A stretch of 64,000 nt of DNA from Actinoalloteichus hoggarensis (lineage in GTDB: Bacteria; Actinomycetota; Actinomycetes; Mycobacteriales; Pseudonocardiaceae), in the NCBI RefSeq assembly GCF_002234535.1, contig NZ_CP022521.1, positions 1,922,001 to 1,986,000 of the forward strand, read 5' to 3'. Position numbers and translations under genes: made by a program. The notes under the pieces are model-generated. The model was not told the origin of the DNA. It did no database searches and saw only the letters and a program-made list of their open reading frames with translations. Shown here in pieces: positions 1 through 8,386 of this stretch (positions within the stretch are counted from its first letter, which is position 1; the number at the start of each line of letters is the position of its first letter).

Positions 1-405
1 TGCGGTCAACGCCTCGTCGCGTCGGCGAAGCGTGTCGGCGAGTGCGGCCAGCTCCTCGTCGGTGCGTCGCAGCGCCGCCAGCCGGGCCGCCTGGACCTCG
101 AGCGCTCGACGTGTCTCCAAGACGTCGCGCAGCTCCGAGCTGCACAGCCTGCGTACGGCGCCGGAGAGCTCGCTGGTCGCGCGGACGAAGGTGCCGTCGC
201 CCTGGCGTACCTCCAGCAGCCCGGCGTGGGCCAGTGCCCGGACCGCCTCTCGCACCGTGTTCCGGCCGACGCCGAGCGCGTCGACCAGTTCGGGCTCGGC
301 GGGTATCCGGCTGCCGACCGGCCATTCGCCGCTGGTCACGAGTAGCCGCAGCTGCTCGATGACCTGGTCGACGAGGCCGGTGCGTCGCGTGGTGGCCAAC
401 GGCAC
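1..405 (-). CDS. GntR/FadR-family transcriptional regulator (partial, C-terminus off the window)
   Basis: Reading leftward from a GTG at 405, the frame is open to the window edge, giving 135 residues. The N-terminus is a winged helix-turn-helix of GntR type: segment DQVIEQLRLLV, then PAEPELVDALGVGRNTVREAV and a wing containing GLLEVRQGDGTFV. The visible start of the C-terminal helical domain (DVLETRRALEVQAARLAAL) fits the FadR subgroup, which binds small acids or metabolites. It is divergent from the CynX-type transporter gene beside it, so it probably controls that gene through the palindrome at 431-445. Effector unknown. An ATG at 421 is out of frame, which is why GTG 405 is chosen. Confidence 0.88.
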   Translation of the reverse strand, partial: MPLATTRRTGLVDQVIEQLRLLVTSGEWPVGSRIPAEPELVDALGVGRNTVREAVRALAHAGLLEVRQGDGTFVRATSELSGAVRRLCSSELRDVLETRRALEVQAARLAALRRTDEELAALADTLRRRDEALTA

Positions 406-430
406 AACGACGTCCTCTCATCCGAACATC

Positions 431-445
431 CTATGTTTGGCATAG
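431..445. promoter_or_regulatory. Palindromic operator candidate between gntR-type gene and MFS gene
   Basis: The sequence CTATG-N5-CATAG is a perfect 5-bp inverted repeat in an AT-richer spot of an otherwise very GC-rich intergenic region. It lies between the divergent starts of the regulator (405) and the transporter (454). GntR-family regulators usually bind short dyads in such positions. The regulator-operator pairing is inferred. Confidence 0.45.
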
Positions 446-453
446 TAGTCCGG

Positions 454-1761
454 GTGTCCTGGGAACCACGAGAACCACCTGCCTCCGATGATCGGATTCT
501 CCCCGACGAGCCGGGCGGCGTACAGCAGGCCGTCCTGGCCGGGGGCGGCACCGAGGTCGTCGAGACCGGTGCGGGAACCGCGCCCAGCAGGCACACGGCC
601 CTCGTCGGCAGCGGGCTGCTGCTGATCGGCGTAGCCCTCGCCGCCGCGAACATGCGTCCGGCGGTCACCAGTCTGGCGTCGGTCCTCGGGGAGATCCGCT
701 CCTCCCTCGGCCAGTCGACGACCTGGGCGAGCGTGCTGACCACGGTGCCGACCCTCTGCTTCGGTCTTGCCGGGGTGGCCGCGCCCCTGCTGGCCCGCAG
801 ACTCGGCCTGGCTCGGGGTATCGGGCTGGCCCTGGCCGTGCTGGCGATCGGACTCACCGTCCGCGCCGTCGACGGGCCGACGGCCGTGCTCGCGGGAACC
901 TTTCTGGCCTGCGGCGCCATCGCGCTGTGCAACGTGCTGGTGCCGGTCGTGGTCAAGGAGTCGTTCCCGCATCGCATGGGCATGGCCACCGGCGTCTACA
1001 CCTCCGCGATGGCGGCAGGCGGCGCGCTGGGCTCGGCGCTGACCCCGCGGTTCGCGCTGTGGTTCGACGGATGGCGGCTGCCACTGGCCACCTGGGCGCT
1101 GCTGGCGCTGGCCGCCCTGTGCGTCTGGTCGGTCGCCGCCCGCCACGACCGTGCGGCCGTGCCTGCCGAAGGCCCGACCACGCCGGATCGGCAGGGTTCG
1201 CTGCTGCGAAGTCCGCTGGCCTGGGCAGTCACGCTCTTCTTCGCCACCCAGGCGCTCATCGCCTATGTGGTGATGGGCTGGCTGCCCGAGGTGCTCATGG
1301 CGGCCGGGCACGATGCCGCGACGGCCGGACTGCTGCTGGCCGTGGTGATGGTGGTGGGAGTGCCGATGAGCCTGCTGACCGGGCCGCTCATCGCCCGTAG
1401 CCCGACGCAGTCATGGTGGGCGGTGGGCCTGGGCGGCCTCGCCGCCGTCGGCATTCTGGGGCTGCTGCTCGCACCGCTGTGGGCACCGCTGCTGTGGACG
1501 TTGAGCCTCGGGATCGGCATGGCCGTGTTTCCGCTGGCCCTCACGCTCATCTCGCTGCGGACCAGATCGTCCGCCGAGACGGCACGGATGTCGGCGATGG
1601 CGCAGAGCCTGGGTTACCTGCTCGCGGCCGCCGGACCGTTCCTCTTCGGCCTGCTGCACGACCTGACCGGCGGGTGGGACGTGTCGCTGCTGATGCTGCT
1701 GGGCGTGCTGGCGGTGCAGACCGTCCTCGGCGTGATCGCGGGACGCCCCCGCTACGTCTGA
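454..1761 (+). CDS. MFS transporter, CynX/NimT (cyanate permease-like) family
   Basis: About 435 residues with 12 hydrophobic segments, starting near SGLLLIGVALAAANMRPAV. That segment, with the NMRPA signature followed by TSLASVLGEI, is typical of the CynX/YeaN branch of the major facilitator superfamily, whose members move small anions or nitroimidazole-like compounds. The actual substrate cannot be read from sequence. The frame is open from an ATG at 433, but that ATG lies inside the palindrome at 431-445, so the GTG at 454 is preferred; neither has a clear ribosome-binding site. It is divergent from a GntR/FadR regulator, a common arrangement for a regulated uptake or efflux system. Confidence 0.88.
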   Translation: MSWEPREPPASDDRILPDEPGGVQQAVLAGGGTEVVETGAGTAPSRHTALVGSGLLLIGVALAAANMRPAVTSLASVLGEIRSSLGQSTTWASVLTTVPTLCFGLAGVAAPLLARRLGLARGIGLALAVLAIGLTVRAVDGPTAVLAGTFLACGAIALCNVLVPVVVKESFPHRMGMATGVYTSAMAAGGALGSALTPRFALWFDGWRLPLATWALLALAALCVWSVAARHDRAAVPAEGPTTPDRQGSLLRSPLAWAVTLFFATQALIAYVVMGWLPEVLMAAGHDAATAGLLLAVVMVVGVPMSLLTGPLIARSPTQSWWAVGLGGLAAVGILGLLLAPLWAPLLWTLSLGIGMAVFPLALTLISLRTRSSAETARMSAMAQSLGYLLAAAGPFLFGLLHDLTGGWDVSLLMLLGVLAVQTVLGVIAGRPRYV

Positions 1762-1788
1762 CGACGGTCGGCACTCACGAACCCGCGC

Positions 1789-1932
1789 TCACTTCTTGCG
1801 GAACTTCGCCAGATAGCTCTGGACCTTCTCCTTGTTCTTCGGGTCGTTCGCCATCTCCTTGGCCTTGTCGAGGACCTCGCGGGCCTTCGGGCTCTTGGCG
1901 AGGTCCTGGATTCGATCGAACAGGGAAGCCAT
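1789..1932 (-). CDS. Small conserved actinobacterial protein of unknown function
   Basis: Encodes 47 residues (MASLFDRIQDLAKSPKAREV...SYLAKFRKK): charged, helical, lysine-rich, with no signal or membrane segment. The frame is open further upstream to 1980, but the ATG at 1932 follows a GAGAGAG purine run at suitable spacing, so the shorter form is preferred. Short antitoxin-like or DUF-type proteins with DKAKEMAND-like helices are widespread in actinomycetes. I recognise the general type and not a function. It lies between the transporter and mtr, convergent with the former. Confidence 0.6.
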   Translation of the reverse strand: MASLFDRIQDLAKSPKAREVLDKAKEMANDPKNKEKVQSYLAKFRKK

Positions 1933-2024
1933 GGCTCTCTCGATCCCTTCGAAGCCGTGTCGGGCAGGGCGCGCCGACATGGTCGAGATTACCCAATCGG
2001 GCGGTATGCGAACCGTGAACGCGG

Positions 2025-2054
2025 CCCGGCGGGTCGTCGTGCCGACGCGCCGGG
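2025..2054 (-). terminator. GC-rich hairpin downstream of mtr
   Basis: Arms CCCGGCG and CGCCGGG enclose an inner CGTCG/CGACG stem with a 3-nt loop and a 3-nt bulge. It lies about 22 nt beyond the mtr stop on the minus strand. There is no T-tract, which is usual for actinomycete terminators. Confidence 0.4.
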
Positions 2055-2076
2055 CCTCCTGCCGTCGCCCGGCGGA

Positions 2077-3465
2077 TCAGCCGGGCAACGGCAGCTTGAG
2101 CAGGGCGTTCTCCACGAGCTCCGGCATGGCCGGGTGAATCCAGTACTGCTCGCGGGCCATCCGCCGCGCGTCCAGTCCGAAGCTCATCGCCTGGATCAAC
2201 GGCTGGATCAGCGTCGAGGCCTGCGGGCCGATGATGTGCGCGCCCAGCAGTCGCCCGTCCTCCGGATCGGCGATCAGCTTGCAGAAGCCCGTGGTGTCCT
2301 CCATCGCCCAGCCGTAGGCGATGTCCGCGTAGTCCTGGATCGCCGTCACATGGCGCAGCCCGCGGATCTTCGCCTCCTGCTCGCTGATCCCCACCGAGGC
2401 GACCTGCGGGGCGGAGAACACCGCGTGCGGCACGAAGCGGTGATCGGAGGCCCTCGGCGACTCCGGGTGCAGCAGGTTGTGCTGCACGATCCTGGTCTCG
2501 TGGTTGGCGACGTGCTTGAGCTGGTGCTCCGAGCTGAGATCGCCGAGCGCCCAGATCCCCTCGACGTCGGTGCGCTGATACTCGTCCACCACGACCCGGC
2601 CGTCCGCGTGGGTCCGGACCCCGGTGCGATCCAGACGCAGCAGATCCGAGTTGGGCACCCGACCCGCCGCGACCAGCAGCACCTCGCCCTCGGCGCAGGA
2701 CGCGCCGTCCGGGCCCTGCGAGTGCACGCGAACCAGGTCCCCCTGTCGCTCCACGCTGGTGATCGTCTGATCGAACCGCACGTCCCACCGGCCTGCCGCC
2801 AGTTCGGAGAAGCGACGAGAGACGTCGACGTCCTCCTGCCGGAGCAGGGCGCCCGACCGGGTGACCAGGGTGATCTCGGTGCCGAAGGAGCCGAACACAT
2901 GGGCCAGCTCGGCGGCGATGAATCCGCCGCCCACGATCACCATGCGCTCGGGCAGCCTCTCCAGTCGCATGATCGTGTCACTGGTGTGGACGCCGACGTC
3001 CGCCATCCCCGGCACCGCGGGCAGGACCGGCCTGCTGCCCGCCGCCAGCACGATGCGATCGGCCGTGATCGTCTGCTCCGCGGCGCCCTGGCCGGTGACG
3101 GTCAGGGTCTTCTCCCCGACGAACCGGCCGGTGCCCTCGAACACCGTCACATTGGGGCTGCCGTCGATCCGGTACCGCCTGCCGCCCTGGGCGATCGGGT
3201 CGATGCGGCCGAAGATCCGGTCGCGCACCTCGGTCCAGCGAACGCCGTGCAGCTCCGAGTCCACGCCCAGTGCGGCCGAGGCGGCGGGTGTGCCCGCCAG
3301 CTCGGCGGTGTGCACGAACATCTTCGTCGGGATGCAGCCCACGTTGAGGCAGGTGCCGCCGAAGGTGCCGCGTTCGATCAGCGCGACGTTCCAGTCGGCG
3401 AATCGCTCGTCCACGATCGAGTTACCCGATCCGGTGCCCACGATGGCAAGGTCGAAATGCTGCAC
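2077..3465 (-). CDS. mtr: Mycothione reductase
   Basis: A 462-residue FAD-dependent pyridine nucleotide-disulfide oxidoreductase. It reduces mycothiol disulfide (mycothione) with NADPH, keeping the actinobacterial thiol pool reduced in the cytoplasm. The FAD-binding site is GTGSGN (residues 10-15), the redox-active disulfide is C39/C44 in GGTCLNVGCIPTK, an NAD(P)-binding GGGFIAAE segment follows, and the dimerisation domain ends with the conserved HPAMPEL, whose His is the catalytic base. Length matches the family (about 460). The GTG at 3465 is chosen because GGAG precedes it and residues upstream are low-complexity. Mtr near ElaA and cysG-type genes recalls the mycobacterial gene order. Confidence 0.95.
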   Translation of the reverse strand: MQHFDLAIVGTGSGNSIVDERFADWNVALIERGTFGGTCLNVGCIPTKMFVHTAELAGTPAASAALGVDSELHGVRWTEVRDRIFGRIDPIAQGGRRYRIDGSPNVTVFEGTGRFVGEKTLTVTGQGAAEQTITADRIVLAAGSRPVLPAVPGMADVGVHTSDTIMRLERLPERMVIVGGGFIAAELAHVFGSFGTEITLVTRSGALLRQEDVDVSRRFSELAAGRWDVRFDQTITSVERQGDLVRVHSQGPDGASCAEGEVLLVAAGRVPNSDLLRLDRTGVRTHADGRVVVDEYQRTDVEGIWALGDLSSEHQLKHVANHETRIVQHNLLHPESPRASDHRFVPHAVFSAPQVASVGISEQEAKIRGLRHVTAIQDYADIAYGWAMEDTTGFCKLIADPEDGRLLGAHIIGPQASTLIQPLIQAMSFGLDARRMAREQYWIHPAMPELVENALLKLPLPG

Positions 3466-3565
3466 GCCGTCATCTCCACTGTTCGTGTTCCGTCTGGTCT
3501 GGCGGTTGTCGTCTGTCCGGGCCGTCGTGCCACTGGGCCGTCGCCCCGGGGCCGGCCGCCGGGCG

Positions 3566-4783
3566 TCATGCCCTGGTGTTCTCGGACCGCCCGTCCCCGG
3601 CGCGGCCCCCACGTCGGGACGGGGTTCCGGTCTTCTTCGTCTTCTCGGCGCCGCCGACGGTCTCCTCGCCGCCGCCGGCAGCCCGGCCGTCGGTCTCGTC
3701 ACGGCCGATGCGGACGTCCACCGCGTGCAACCCGCTGAGCATTCCGCTGATTCCCCGTCGATCGCTGGTCAGCAGCAGCGAGCCCGCGTGCAGCACGGCG
3801 AGCCCCACCGCCGCCCAGACCGCGGGCGCCCACCAGATCAGCGCCGCCGTCTGGAGCAGCCCGAAGGCGCCGAAGCCGCTGATCCACCAGATCAGGGCGC
3901 GGAGCACGGCGGGGCGGCTCCCGTCCACACTGGTCAGCCGCAGCAGGACGATCTGCTGTCCGGGGGTCGCCCTGCGCACGACGAGGCTGGTGCCGATCAG
4001 CGCGGCGGGCAGACTCCACTGCGCCACCGCGTGGACCCAGGGAAGCCCGTCCTCCGCCGCACCGCCGGTGCCGAGCACGGCCGTGACGATCAGCAGGGCG
4101 ACGTTCCCGGACAGCCACATCACCAGCATGTCGCAGGCCATCCCCAGCACCCGGCGACTCGCGGTCACCGGCCGGGGAACGCCGGGCGCCGCCCCGGTGC
4201 GCTGACCGGGCACCAGCCGGAGCAACGGGGCGAGGATCGCTCCGATCACCGCGCCCAGCCCGTTGGCCGCGAGGTCGTCGACGTCGAACAGCCGGTAGGG
4301 ACACGGGTAGAGGAACCAGATCCCGGTCAGCTGGGTGAACTCGATGAACAGGGTCGTGGCGGCGCCGATCGCGATGGTGGTCAGGAAGCCCCGACGGAAC
4401 ATGTGCCGCACGAACATGCCGAGCGGCACGAACAGGGCGATGTTCATCGCGAACTGTTGGAAGGCGAAGTCGACCAGCACGGCGCGGACGCCGCCCGAGC
4501 CGAAGGTCGCGGGCAGCCCGGCGAGGCTGGCGAGCGGGCTCAGCTGCGGACGAACCCAGGAATACGCCTCGCAGAAGCCGGGCCCGACGGGCGGGATCGG
4601 GATCAACACGTAGGCCAGCAGGCCGATGACATAGCAGAGGAAGGCGAAGGCGATCAGCGCGTGGCCTAAGCCGAGCTGTCCCCGCCTGCGGTACTGCCGC
4701 GCGACGTAGGGCAGGAAGGCCAGCGCCGCGATGACGACCGCGATGGTCAGCGCCACGAATCCGGGCAGGACACGGATGCTCAC
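3566..4783 (-). CDS. VanZ-like and RDD-domain fusion membrane protein
   Basis: 405 residues with two membrane modules. Residues about 1-220 form a VanZ-like domain (IPPVGPG, FVPLGMFVRHMF, and the acidic FDVDDLAANGLGAVIGA motif). Residues about 240-350 form an RDD domain starting ASRRVLGMACDML and containing ATPGQQIVLLRL. The C-terminus is a charged, disordered tail. VanZ-like proteins are linked to glycopeptide tolerance, and RDD proteins are putative small-molecule or ion transporters; the function of the fusion is not established. The GTG at 4783 follows AGGAGC and starts directly before the first membrane helix. The frame extends to 5113, but that stretch is not protein-like. Confidence 0.85.
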   Translation of the reverse strand: MSIRVLPGFVALTIAVVIAALAFLPYVARQYRRRGQLGLGHALIAFAFLCYVIGLLAYVLIPIPPVGPGFCEAYSWVRPQLSPLASLAGLPATFGSGGVRAVLVDFAFQQFAMNIALFVPLGMFVRHMFRRGFLTTIAIGAATTLFIEFTQLTGIWFLYPCPYRLFDVDDLAANGLGAVIGAILAPLLRLVPGQRTGAAPGVPRPVTASRRVLGMACDMLVMWLSGNVALLIVTAVLGTGGAAEDGLPWVHAVAQWSLPAALIGTSLVVRRATPGQQIVLLRLTSVDGSRPAVLRALIWWISGFGAFGLLQTAALIWWAPAVWAAVGLAVLHAGSLLLTSDRRGISGMLSGLHAVDVRIGRDETDGRAAGGGEETVGGAEKTKKTGTPSRRGGRAGDGRSENTRA

Positions 4784-5193
4784 GGTGGAAGGTGCTCCTG
4801 TGCTGGAAGACGGATCGGCGACCCGGACGACGCCGAGCCGCCACGGGGGCGGCCGGGCGGGCACGGAGCGTCGGGACGTTTCTGCCCGTGGTGTCGCCAC
4901 GTGCAGTGGTGCGGCCCGATGGGAGACGGTCGCAGGCGAGGGGCGGTGGTCGGTGGATCGGGTGGTGATCGGGCTGCCTGCCCGCCGCGGTGCGTTCGGC
5001 GGGACCGGCGGGCAGGCGGCGCGGGCGCTCGCGAGAGCCTTCCGAGACAGACCGGATCGATCCCGACCGGACTGAGCATGACCGGAATGAGCACGACCGG
5101 ATCGACTCCCCACGGCGGCGAGCCTGTCGAGCGGCTGTCGCCCGAGAGGACCCCCGCCCGAGGGGACGCGACGACAGGCCCGGCCGTGCCCCT

Positions 5194-5730
5194 CTAGTGG
5201 GAGAAGACGGGCGCGATGATCGCCCTGGCGAGGGTGTGGAAGACGAGGTTGAAGCTGACCACGGTGAGGCTCGTGTCCGCGTCGACGTCGAGCGCGGGCA
5301 CGTCCATCGCGTGCACGACGAAGTAGTAGCGGTGCGGGTGGTCTCCCGGCGGGGGAGCGGCGCCCGCGTAGTCCCTCGTGCCCAGGTCGTTGCGCACGGC
5401 GAAGGCCGAACCGGGCAGCGCCGCGCCCGCCGCGCCCGCCCCGGCGGCCAGCGACGTCGTCGTGGCCGGGAGGTTCACCACTCCCCAGTGCCAGAAGCCC
5501 GCCGGAGTCGGCGCGTCCGGGTCGAAGCAGGTGACGGTGAAGCCCTGCGTCTCCTCAGGGAATCCCGACCAGCTCAGGGCGGGCGAGACGTCCTCGCCGC
5601 CCGCCCCCGCGGAGATGTGCCGCGCGGTCAGCTGCTCGCCGTGGGTGACGTCGTCACTGGTCACGGTGAAGGACGGCACCGAGGGGAGCAGCGTGTAGGG
5701 GTCTGGCGCGATCGGGCGATCCAGGCTCAT
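5194..5730 (-). CDS. YbhB/YbcL family PEBP (Raf kinase inhibitor-like) protein
   Basis: 178 residues of the phosphatidylethanolamine-binding protein fold. Visible family landmarks are [22 protein letters not shown], then [20 protein letters not shown] (the conserved DPDAP and HW of the ligand pocket), then [30 protein letters not shown] and a hydrophobic C-terminus. No signal peptide, so probably cytosolic. Bacterial members have no firmly known role. The ATG at 5730 is chosen over 5742 because AGGAG lies just upstream. It stands alone on the minus strand. Confidence 0.93.
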   Translation of the reverse strand: MSLDRPIAPDPYTLLPSVPSFTVTSDDVTHGEQLTARHISAGAGGEDVSPALSWSGFPEETQGFTVTCFDPDAPTPAGFWHWGVVNLPATTTSLAAGAGAAGAALPGSAFAVRNDLGTRDYAGAAPPPGDHPHRYYFVVHAMDVPALDVDADTSLTVVSFNLVFHTLARAIIAPVFSH

Positions 5731-6097
5731 CGGACTCCTCATACGTCGGTCGAGATCGTCGGGTCTTCGGGCACGACCCTAGCGGCGCCCGGTACTCCTC
5801 CGCCGCCCGTTCGGTCGGTGCGTGCCGCGTTCGGGCGCCTCGGGGCCGCCGGGATGGGGCGCGGCCGGTGCGGCCGGGCGGCCGCGGTGGAAAGGCGACC
5901 GTCAAGCCGGGGCACGGGGCGGGCCGTCGAGCGCTGCGACACCGTGTCATGGGCGAGGAGGAAAGGGCGCACGCCGCCACAGGTCGACCCCGGGGAGGGA
6001 GCCGTCTCCCTCGGGCGAGGGAGGCGGTCCGCCGCTCGCCGACGGAACCCTGGTCTCGACAGCAGACCAGCCGACCTCAGCCGCCGAGGGAGATCCG
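5731..6097. other. Intergenic region, no gene seen
   Basis: 367 bases between divergent genes. The frames open here encode only low-complexity Arg/Gly/Ala-rich sequence. Promoters for both flanking genes must lie here, but I see no convincing elements. Confidence 0.6.
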
Positions 6098-7060
6098 ATG
6101 CCCCGTCCTGATCCGCGGACCGGTGCCGCGTCGAGCACCGCCCGGTCGAGCACCGCCCGGTCGAGCACCGCCCGGTCGAGCACCGCCCGGTCGAGCACGG
6201 CCACGCCCGCGTCGGTGAACGGCGGCACGGCCGGCTCCGTGCGTCCGCTGTTCCTGGCGCGGGCGGCGCTCGTCGTCTGTCTCGCACTCCTCGGGCTGGC
6301 AGTGCTGCCCGCTCCGCGTGACGTGCTGACCGATGCCACCGGCGTCCCGGCGTGGTTCCCGCCGATCGCGGCGGCCCTGGGACTCGTCGCGGCGGCACTG
6401 GTCAGCACGACGAGGACCCGCTCGAGCCCCGGCTCGATCGCGATGGCGGCGGTGGCGGGCGTGGCGCTGATCTGGACGTCGACCGGCCTGCTGATCCAGG
6501 TCTTCGGTGCGCCGGTCATGGTGTTGTCGGGCGCCGAGCTGCCGTACGAACTCCTGCCGATGGCGGTGCGCGTGCTCGCCGCCACCGCGGTGGCCCTGCT
6601 CGCCGCGAGTCTCCTGAGCGGTCGGACCTTCGCGACCCCCGGCCCACGCGCGTCGTGGTTCGGCCTGCTCTCGCTGGTCTTGGTGCTCGTCTATCCGGCG
6701 GTCAAGACGGCGTGGGCGTTGGGGATCGACGTCGGCGTCGTCGGGGAGCCGGTGGCGCACGGCTTCGACGCGGGATGGATTCCGGCGATCTTCGCGTGCG
6801 CGGGCGCGGTGCTCATCGTCGCGCTGACGTTCGACGTCCCCCGCTTCCTGCCTCGATGGACGCTGCTGGCGGGCGGCTGGTTCGGCACGGGCGCGCTGAT
6901 CACCGTCATCCCGGTGGTCCTGGCACCCGGCCAGACGGCCGACTCCGGGGACCTGGCGCCGTGGGTCTTCACCCTCTTCTACGGAAGCTGGGCGCTGCTC
7001 GGCCCGATGCTGGGTGCCACCACCTGGGTGTTCCAGCTCCGCGGCAGGCGCGACCGCTGA
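6098..7060 (+). CDS. Multi-pass membrane protein of unknown function, upstream of a two-component system
   Basis: 320 residues. The first about 45 are a hydrophilic, repeat-bearing tail (SSTAR repeated); the rest has about eight hydrophobic helices, from PLFLARAALVVCLALLG to YGSWALLGPMLGATTWVF. No enzyme motif is visible. The ATG at 6098 is preceded by GAGGGAG at good spacing, although the frame stays open upstream to 5822. It ends 45 nt before the histidine kinase gene, so the three genes may form one unit in which this protein senses, or is the target of, the kinase. That role is inferred only from position. Confidence 0.75.
   Translation: MPRPDPRTGAASSTARSSTARSSTARSSTARSSTATPASVNGGTAGSVRPLFLARAALVVCLALLGLAVLPAPRDVLTDATGVPAWFPPIAAALGLVAAALVSTTRTRSSPGSIAMAAVAGVALIWTSTGLLIQVFGAPVMVLSGAELPYELLPMAVRVLAATAVALLAASLLSGRTFATPGPRASWFGLLSLVLVLVYPAVKTAWALGIDVGVVGEPVAHGFDAGWIPAIFACAGAVLIVALTFDVPRFLPRWTLLAGGWFGTGALITVIPVVLAPGQTADSGDLAPWVFTLFYGSWALLGPMLGATTWVFQLRGRRDR
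6131..6205 (+). repeat. 15-bp in-frame tandem repeat, four perfect copies plus one diverged
   Basis: The unit TCGAGCACCGCCCGG occurs at 6131-6145, 6146-6160, 6161-6175 and 6176-6190; a diverged fifth copy spans 6191-6205. Each unit encodes SSTAR in the N-terminal tail of the membrane protein. Perfect identity suggests recent expansion by slippage or recombination. Confidence 0.95.
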
Positions 7061-7105
7061 GCCGACCCGCCGGGGCGGACCCGCCGTCGATACCGTGGCA
7101 CTGCC

Positions 7106-8386
7106 ATGTCCGTGCTGCCTCGCCTGCCGCGCTCGATGCACCGTGCCCCCGTCCTCCGGCGGGTGCTCGGGGCGACCTTCTTCCGTCGATGGGCCCATCT
7201 GATCCTCGGCGGTGCCCTGCTGATGCCCTTCGTGGCGGTGACGGGCGTCGCCGTGGAGCTGCTCGCTCGCCGGACGACGGAGGAACTGCCGGTGCTGCTG
7301 GCCAGCACCCTCGCGGCGGTGCCGCTGGTGGCGCTCGTGGGTCTGACCTCCCCAGTCCGAGAACTGACGGCCGGTCCGGCCACGACGCTGCTGGGCGGGT
7401 CTCTCGTAGCGGGGGAGATCGGTCGCGGAGACGGCTGGCAGGCCCGATGGCGCACGAGTCTGTGGTTCGTGCTGCACCTGCTGGTCGGCGGGCTGATCAG
7501 TGCGCTCACTCTGGCCCTGCCACCCGCGGCGGCCCTCGGGCTCGCGGCGCCATGGCTGCCCGATCTTCGACTGCCCGCCGCCTGGGGCGTCGCCGGGGAG
7601 GGGAGCCGCTGGTGGCTGGTGCCGCTGGCGCTCTCGTCGTCGGTCGTCCTCCTCGCGATGGTGGCGGCGGCGGGAGCACTGTTGAGTCGAGCGGCCGCCG
7701 TTCTGCTCGGGCCGACGCCCGCCGAGCGACAGGCGGCGGCGCGCCGGGAGCTCGTGCGGCGTGCCGAGCGGCATCGGCTGGCGCGGGAGCTGCACGACTC
7801 GGTCGGGCATGCGTTGAGCGTGGTCAGCGTCCAGGCGGGGGCCGCGCGACATCTGGCGGCCACCGACGTCGAGTTCGCCGTGACGGCGATGCGGGCGGTG
7901 GAGGCGGCGGCCAGGGCGGCGCAGACGGACCTGGACCACGTGCTGGGACTGCTGCGCGACGACGACTCGGAGGATCGTCGCGCCACGCCCCTGTTGTCGG
8001 AGGTGCACGCCGTCGTCGACGCCGCGCGTGCGGCGGGAAGCGAGGTGGAGCTGATCGTGTCCGGCTCGCTCGCCGAGCCCGATGCGGAGGTGTCACGGGA
8101 GGCCTACCGGATCGTGCAGGAATGCCTCACGAACTGTCTGCGGCACGCGCCGGGCGCACCGGTGCGCGTGCGACTGGACGTGCGGGACGGGGAGCTGCTG
8201 ATCACCGTGGACAATCCGCTGCCTGCGACCGAGGCCCGTCCCGGGCGTGGTTCGGGCGGCGGTCGGGGCCTGCGAGGCGTGCGGGAACGCGCCGTGCGGC
8301 TGGACGGTCGGGTGGAGGCGGGCCCGATGGACGGCCGGTGGTCGGTGACGGCGCGGCTGCCGTGGTCCCGGACGGGAGGGCGATGA
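7106..8386 (+). CDS. Sensor histidine kinase (HisKA_3 / NarL-partner type)
   Basis: 426 residues. The N-terminal about 200 residues contain several membrane helices. The dimerisation/phosphoacceptor helix follows, with HRLARELHDSVGHALSVV, so H230 is the likely phosphorylated histidine. The ATPase domain has the N box EAYRIVQECLTNCLRHAPGA and the G box GGGRGLRGVRERA. The arrangement is that of kinases pairing with LuxR-type regulators. Its stop overlaps the start of the response regulator by 4 nt, so the two are translationally coupled. A TACCGT hexamer at 7091-7096 could be a -10 element giving a very short leader. The stimulus is unknown. Confidence 0.94.
   Translation: MSVLPRLPRSMHRAPVLRRVLGATFFRRWAHLILGGALLMPFVAVTGVAVELLARRTTEELPVLLASTLAAVPLVALVGLTSPVRELTAGPATTLLGGSLVAGEIGRGDGWQARWRTSLWFVLHLLVGGLISALTLALPPAAALGLAAPWLPDLRLPAAWGVAGEGSRWWLVPLALSSSVVLLAMVAAAGALLSRAAAVLLGPTPAERQAAARRELVRRAERHRLARELHDSVGHALSVVSVQAGAARHLAATDVEFAVTAMRAVEAAARAAQTDLDHVLGLLRDDDSEDRRATPLLSEVHAVVDAARAAGSEVELIVSGSLAEPDAEVSREAYRIVQECLTNCLRHAPGAPVRVRLDVRDGELLITVDNPLPATEARPGRGSGGGRGLRGVRERAVRLDGRVEAGPMDGRWSVTARLPWSRTGGR

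Noticed and set aside
6131-6205. Short repeats as a CRISPR array
   Set aside because: Units are directly adjacent without spacers and encode in-frame SSTAR repeats.
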